Below are positions 60,706-64,000 of a stretch of 64,000 bases of DNA, one piece after another. The notes under the pieces are model-generated. The model was given only the letters and a program-made list of their open reading frames with translations, was not told where the DNA came from and ran no database searches. The stretch is from Nymphaea colorata. Lineage: Eukaryota > Streptophyta > Magnoliopsida > Nymphaeales > Nymphaeaceae. Each line of letters begins with the position of its first letter. Positions within the stretch are counted from its first letter, which is position 1. Made by a program: the position numbers and the translations under genes. Where the stretch lies: assembly GCF_008831285.2 (NCBI RefSeq), contig NC_045142.1, positions 15,441,354 to 15,505,353 of the forward strand, written 5' to 3'.

Positions 60706-61225
60706 AGAAATCAGACGATTTAGGGACAGAAACTAGACTGTTGAAATGTTATATTCAAAGTTTTTTTGCATAACCTTTACCAATATGATTTTAAGAATAC
60801 ATTGATGCACAACATATATTAAGTTGATATTTTTTTGGACTTTAATAGTGTTTTTGTAATAAGGAAAAATAAATGGCTCCCACAGCATCAACATTTTGAT
60901 AATAGAATCCACATTCTTAGTAAAAACAACTTGAATCGAAACATGTTTTATATCAAAGTAGTTTCTATGAACCTATTAAGATGTTTATATCTTATTAAAA
61001 CAAATTTTTAGTAAAAAAATAAAGTGACTGCTTTTTGTCCCTCAACGGTATGGTTTCTACCAATTTCTGATATACGTATATATAAGAAAAGAAAGAAGAA
61101 GTAAGCCGTCTTGAATGCTATAATGGAGGGGGAGGCAACAACTTGTTTGTCCCTTCTCATCTATTGCACACTCTCTCTCATCTCTTATGTGCCTCATGGT
61201 AGGTCCGGCCCCGTGAGTTGCCTTC
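60132..61225. other. Intergenic DNA with CT/TA/TG microsatellite
   Basis: No supportable gene. A compound (CT)n(TA)n(TG)n run lies at 60650-60705. Confidence 0.45.
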
Positions 61226-61692
61226 AAAGGGGTGGAGGTAGGTAAGAATTTTTCATTGTAGGCACCGACCGATAGTTTCAAAACTTTAACAAGGGGTGAA
61301 AAATAAATTTTCAAATTATTTATATAGGTTAAACTAAAAGTTTTAAAGTTTACAAGTAATATTTTTATTGTCTAAAAATCTGAAGGGCTACCGACACCCC
61401 TTGCCTTCGCCCCTCCCTGCCTCTTTTATATCATAGTTTTGCATAAGTTGTATAATGACAAACTTAAAAATAGTACTACTTACCCAAGCATGTGCAGGGA
61501 CGGTAGTGGGTTATATCAAGCGGTGGAGCTGGAATTTTTAGCGTAACGGCCATTATTTTAAAAGTTCTCACGTTTTAAGGGGCACCAATATATAAATAAT
61601 CGATAGTTGAGAAAACATTTATAGAAAGAACGGAAATTTGGTGAACTTATGTGGGCAACTGCCCACCCAAGCTCCCACATAGCTCCGCTTAT
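61226..61692. mobile_element. Two further GGCGGAGC-type MITE copies
   Basis: The first copy spans about 61228-61414 (GGGGTGGAGGTAGG ... CCTTCGCCCCTCCC). The second spans about 61519-61692 (AAGCGGTGGAGCTGGAATTTT ... CACATAGCTCCGCTT). Both have loosely inverted ends and A/T-rich cores. Confidence 0.5.
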
Positions 61693-62880
61693 CAATTCGG
61701 GTGTAGTCGGATTCAATTGGTCAAGCTGATATTCAAATTTCTGAATCCATGCCAGACGACTTCTATTAGAGTCTCGGATTCCCCCACCAAAACCCTGCAA
61801 GCCCAAGCCTGATCAGGATTTGAACCCATTTCTCTTTACTAGGTGAACTCCGTCTAAATTTAGGGGCTGTTAATCAGATTCTACCTGCTCCTTCCCCTCC
61901 CATGACATTTCACATAAAGGGAAGTTTATCATTTTTTTGGGTGAATGGCCATATGTACTTTTAGAGAAAGAGAAACAAAAAAATGAAGCAGAATATATAT
62001 ATATATATATATATATATTTCTACGCCATGTGAACTTGACAAGTTTGTCGCCATTGTTGACTACGAAGGATGAATTAATAGTAAGACAAAGGTGAAGCTC
62101 TCAATAATTAGTATGAAAACGATTTGAAAGTAAAAACCCAAGATTTTCTTTCCTTTTTCCCCCGTTGAGGCTGGTGGTTGTACATTATTTGATGATTATC
62201 GTACGCCTAGGCAGTGGAGTCTCAGATTATACCTTATTGCTACGTTGCCACATACAACCATCCGGCCTCGGTCATTGGCAAAAACTACGCTTAACCGTCA
62301 GCAAATGGAATGCCGTGACTTCCTCCCCATCAAAAAGAACTTCCTCAGCACAAGCAATGCCCATGAATTCCTTGCCGTCAAGAAAATCTTTGTTCATGAT
62401 TGTCGAAATGAGCAGGTGCCATTGCCAACAGTTGAATCCGTTGGGATGAAAATTTTATGTTTTCCGACTGGTGAAACCGTTGGCATTCCATTTGGCTTCC
62501 AACCCGGCAGCTGCCAAACCGCCGGGAGTGTGGTAAAGAATTTTCTTGACGGCAAGAACTAGACCCATTGATTTTTTGTTCAAAAACCATTTTAAATATA
62601 ATATAAACACTTTAATATATTTATAAAAACTATTTTGATATAAAACATGCTTTGTTTAAAGTTGTTTTAATGAAAAATGTTGATTTTTTTTTTTTTGGTG
62701 TCATGGGGGCAGCTCATTTTTTCTTATATAAGAACACCATTAAAGTACAATAAATAATCAACTTAGTATATGTTTTGCATCAATCCATTCTTAAGTTCAC
62801 ATCAATAAGGTTGGATTGCAAAAATTAAAAAAAAAAACACTTTAAAAATAAAAAATCAAAGGGTCTGGTTTTTACCAACT

Positions 62881-62939
<59 letters not shown>

Positions 62940-64000
62940 AAAAGACAAAAGCTGAATGCTATTTCATTTGGCAGATGTACACAATTAGCGTCACAAAATA
63001 CAGTAAATGTTTAATGCCCATATCATAAGAAAAGAAAAGAACAACGGTTGTAAACTCCATGTGCATAGAAACTAGTGTCTGCCGTTATTTTGGAGAAAAG
63101 TGGCTACTATTTTCTTTAGATGTTTTTTATGAGAAAATTTGAACTGCTTGAGGGTAAGATGTATATCTGCATGTAGTGCAAAAGCTGGCTCCTATAGGAT
63201 CATGTGGACATGAAAAATTTGAATGTCCTCTCACGGTCATCATAAATCTGTGTGCATGCAAAATTTGAGTGTGGATTTTGCCTCCATCCACTCGCAACAA
63301 GGGAGGTCATGGTTACTTGTGAATGTGGGTTTTGAAATAGATGAAAAAGGGCATCTAAAAAAGTAACTCACCTCAATTTTTTGGTAATGCGGGATCAAAT
63401 AAAGAGATGGGATTTGCCTGTCATTATGATGTCCAACCGTCCTCGACACCTTTATACCTTAGGAGATATTAGAGATATGGTACCTTTCTACTGTTGAATT
63501 AAGATCCATTCCGTAGCCTGAGTGCTCACCTCACCTATTAATTTCTTGAAGGACAGTGTTGTGTGCACACATTCTTGTTATCCCATCTATAAAGGCATGT
63601 GCAATAATGTATAATTTTCTATGAAAATAAACAATATGAATGAATCCTAATCTAAAGCATGAAAGAAATATATTAGAAATGAAAGGATATTGGTTGCTTG
63701 AGGGAGACTCGATGACATTTCAAAGTCATGAGTGTACTCCTCACATGTACCCCTATTGGTTTTTAAAAACCTTATTAAACCATGTTATTTATATTTGACA
63801 ATTTACTTTGGAAAACTAAAATTTTAAATTGGATAATTGGAACAAGGGAATTAGATTTGGACTAGATAAGTGGTTTAAAGCATTACTTAGTTTAGCTTAA
63901 TTTTCTTCCAACAACATTGTTAGGATAGTTTGTTTTAGTTTTCCCTTAGATTAGATTTTAAATTCTTGCAAATTAGGGTTTCCTTCTTCCATCTTCTCCT
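61693..64000. other. Intergenic DNA to window end
   Basis: No supportable gene. (TA)n runs occur at 61993-62019 and 62885-62938. A GC-richer block at 62215-62560 carries two interleaved inverted repeats. The final 60 bp (AAATTAGGGTTTCCTTCTTCC) resemble a plant 5' leader, so a gene could begin just beyond the window. Confidence 0.4.

Noticed and set aside
1-64000. CRISPR arrays, bacterial operons, biosynthetic cluster, tRNA or rRNA genes
   Set aside because: The tandem arrays here lack unique spacers, the genes have plant spliceosomal introns, and I saw no tRNA A/B-box pair or rRNA segment.

Overview
This is nuclear DNA of a flowering plant. It holds intron-rich genes with GT-AG splicing, a trichome-birefringence-like (TBL) wall O-acetyltransferase, a FAR1-type transposase relic, and several Ty1/copia retrotransposons primed by initiator tRNA-Met. 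Most of the window is AT-rich, methylation-decayed transposon debris. The species cannot be read from the sequence. The multi-kilobase introns fit a plant with a moderately large genome, but that is inference.

Only two intact cellular genes could be reconstructed. (1) A 9-exon plus-strand gene at 20303-29297 encodes a 247-residue class I SAM-dependent methyltransferase of the METTL13/EEF1AKMT4-like type. (2) A 5-exon minus-strand gene at 55910-46931 encodes a 380-residue TBL/DUF231 protein with GDS and DxxH esterase motifs. Both reading frames close exactly across every splice junction. Each gene has one giant intron (6.8 kb and 7.5 kb) filled with transposon remnants.

Layout. 1-6592: a decayed copia element (+) whose 5' LTR lies almost wholly left of the window. 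6593-9248: a B3-domain-like relic, a 40-bp minisatellite and a short inverted repeat. 9254-14543: a complete copia element (+) with the 5-bp target duplication GTGAC. 14549-19400: unannotatable DNA, a CACTA-type terminus and a FAR1/MULE relic. 20303-29297: the methyltransferase gene; its seventh intron holds a Mutator-type MITE with a 9-bp target duplication, a hAT transposase relic and a GAGCTCGAG-rich TIR element. 29.3-35.9 kb: mostly featureless, with a LINE zinc-finger scrap. 35.9-46.5 kb: a retrotransposon cluster made of a collapsed copia (+), a 147-bp inverted repeat, a collapsed copia (-), and a complete copia (-) with target duplication CTAAC that ends 0.4 kb beyond the TBL stop codon. 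46.9-55.9 kb: the TBL gene. 56-64 kb: intergenic DNA with small TIR elements and microsatellites.

No functional link between the two cellular genes is apparent, and I see no gene cluster or undescribed multigene system. The oddest structures are the palindrome-rich 2.1-kb leader of the first retroelement, the duplicated U5-primer-binding-site-leader block of the second, and the long near-perfect inverted repeat at 37.45-37.87 kb.
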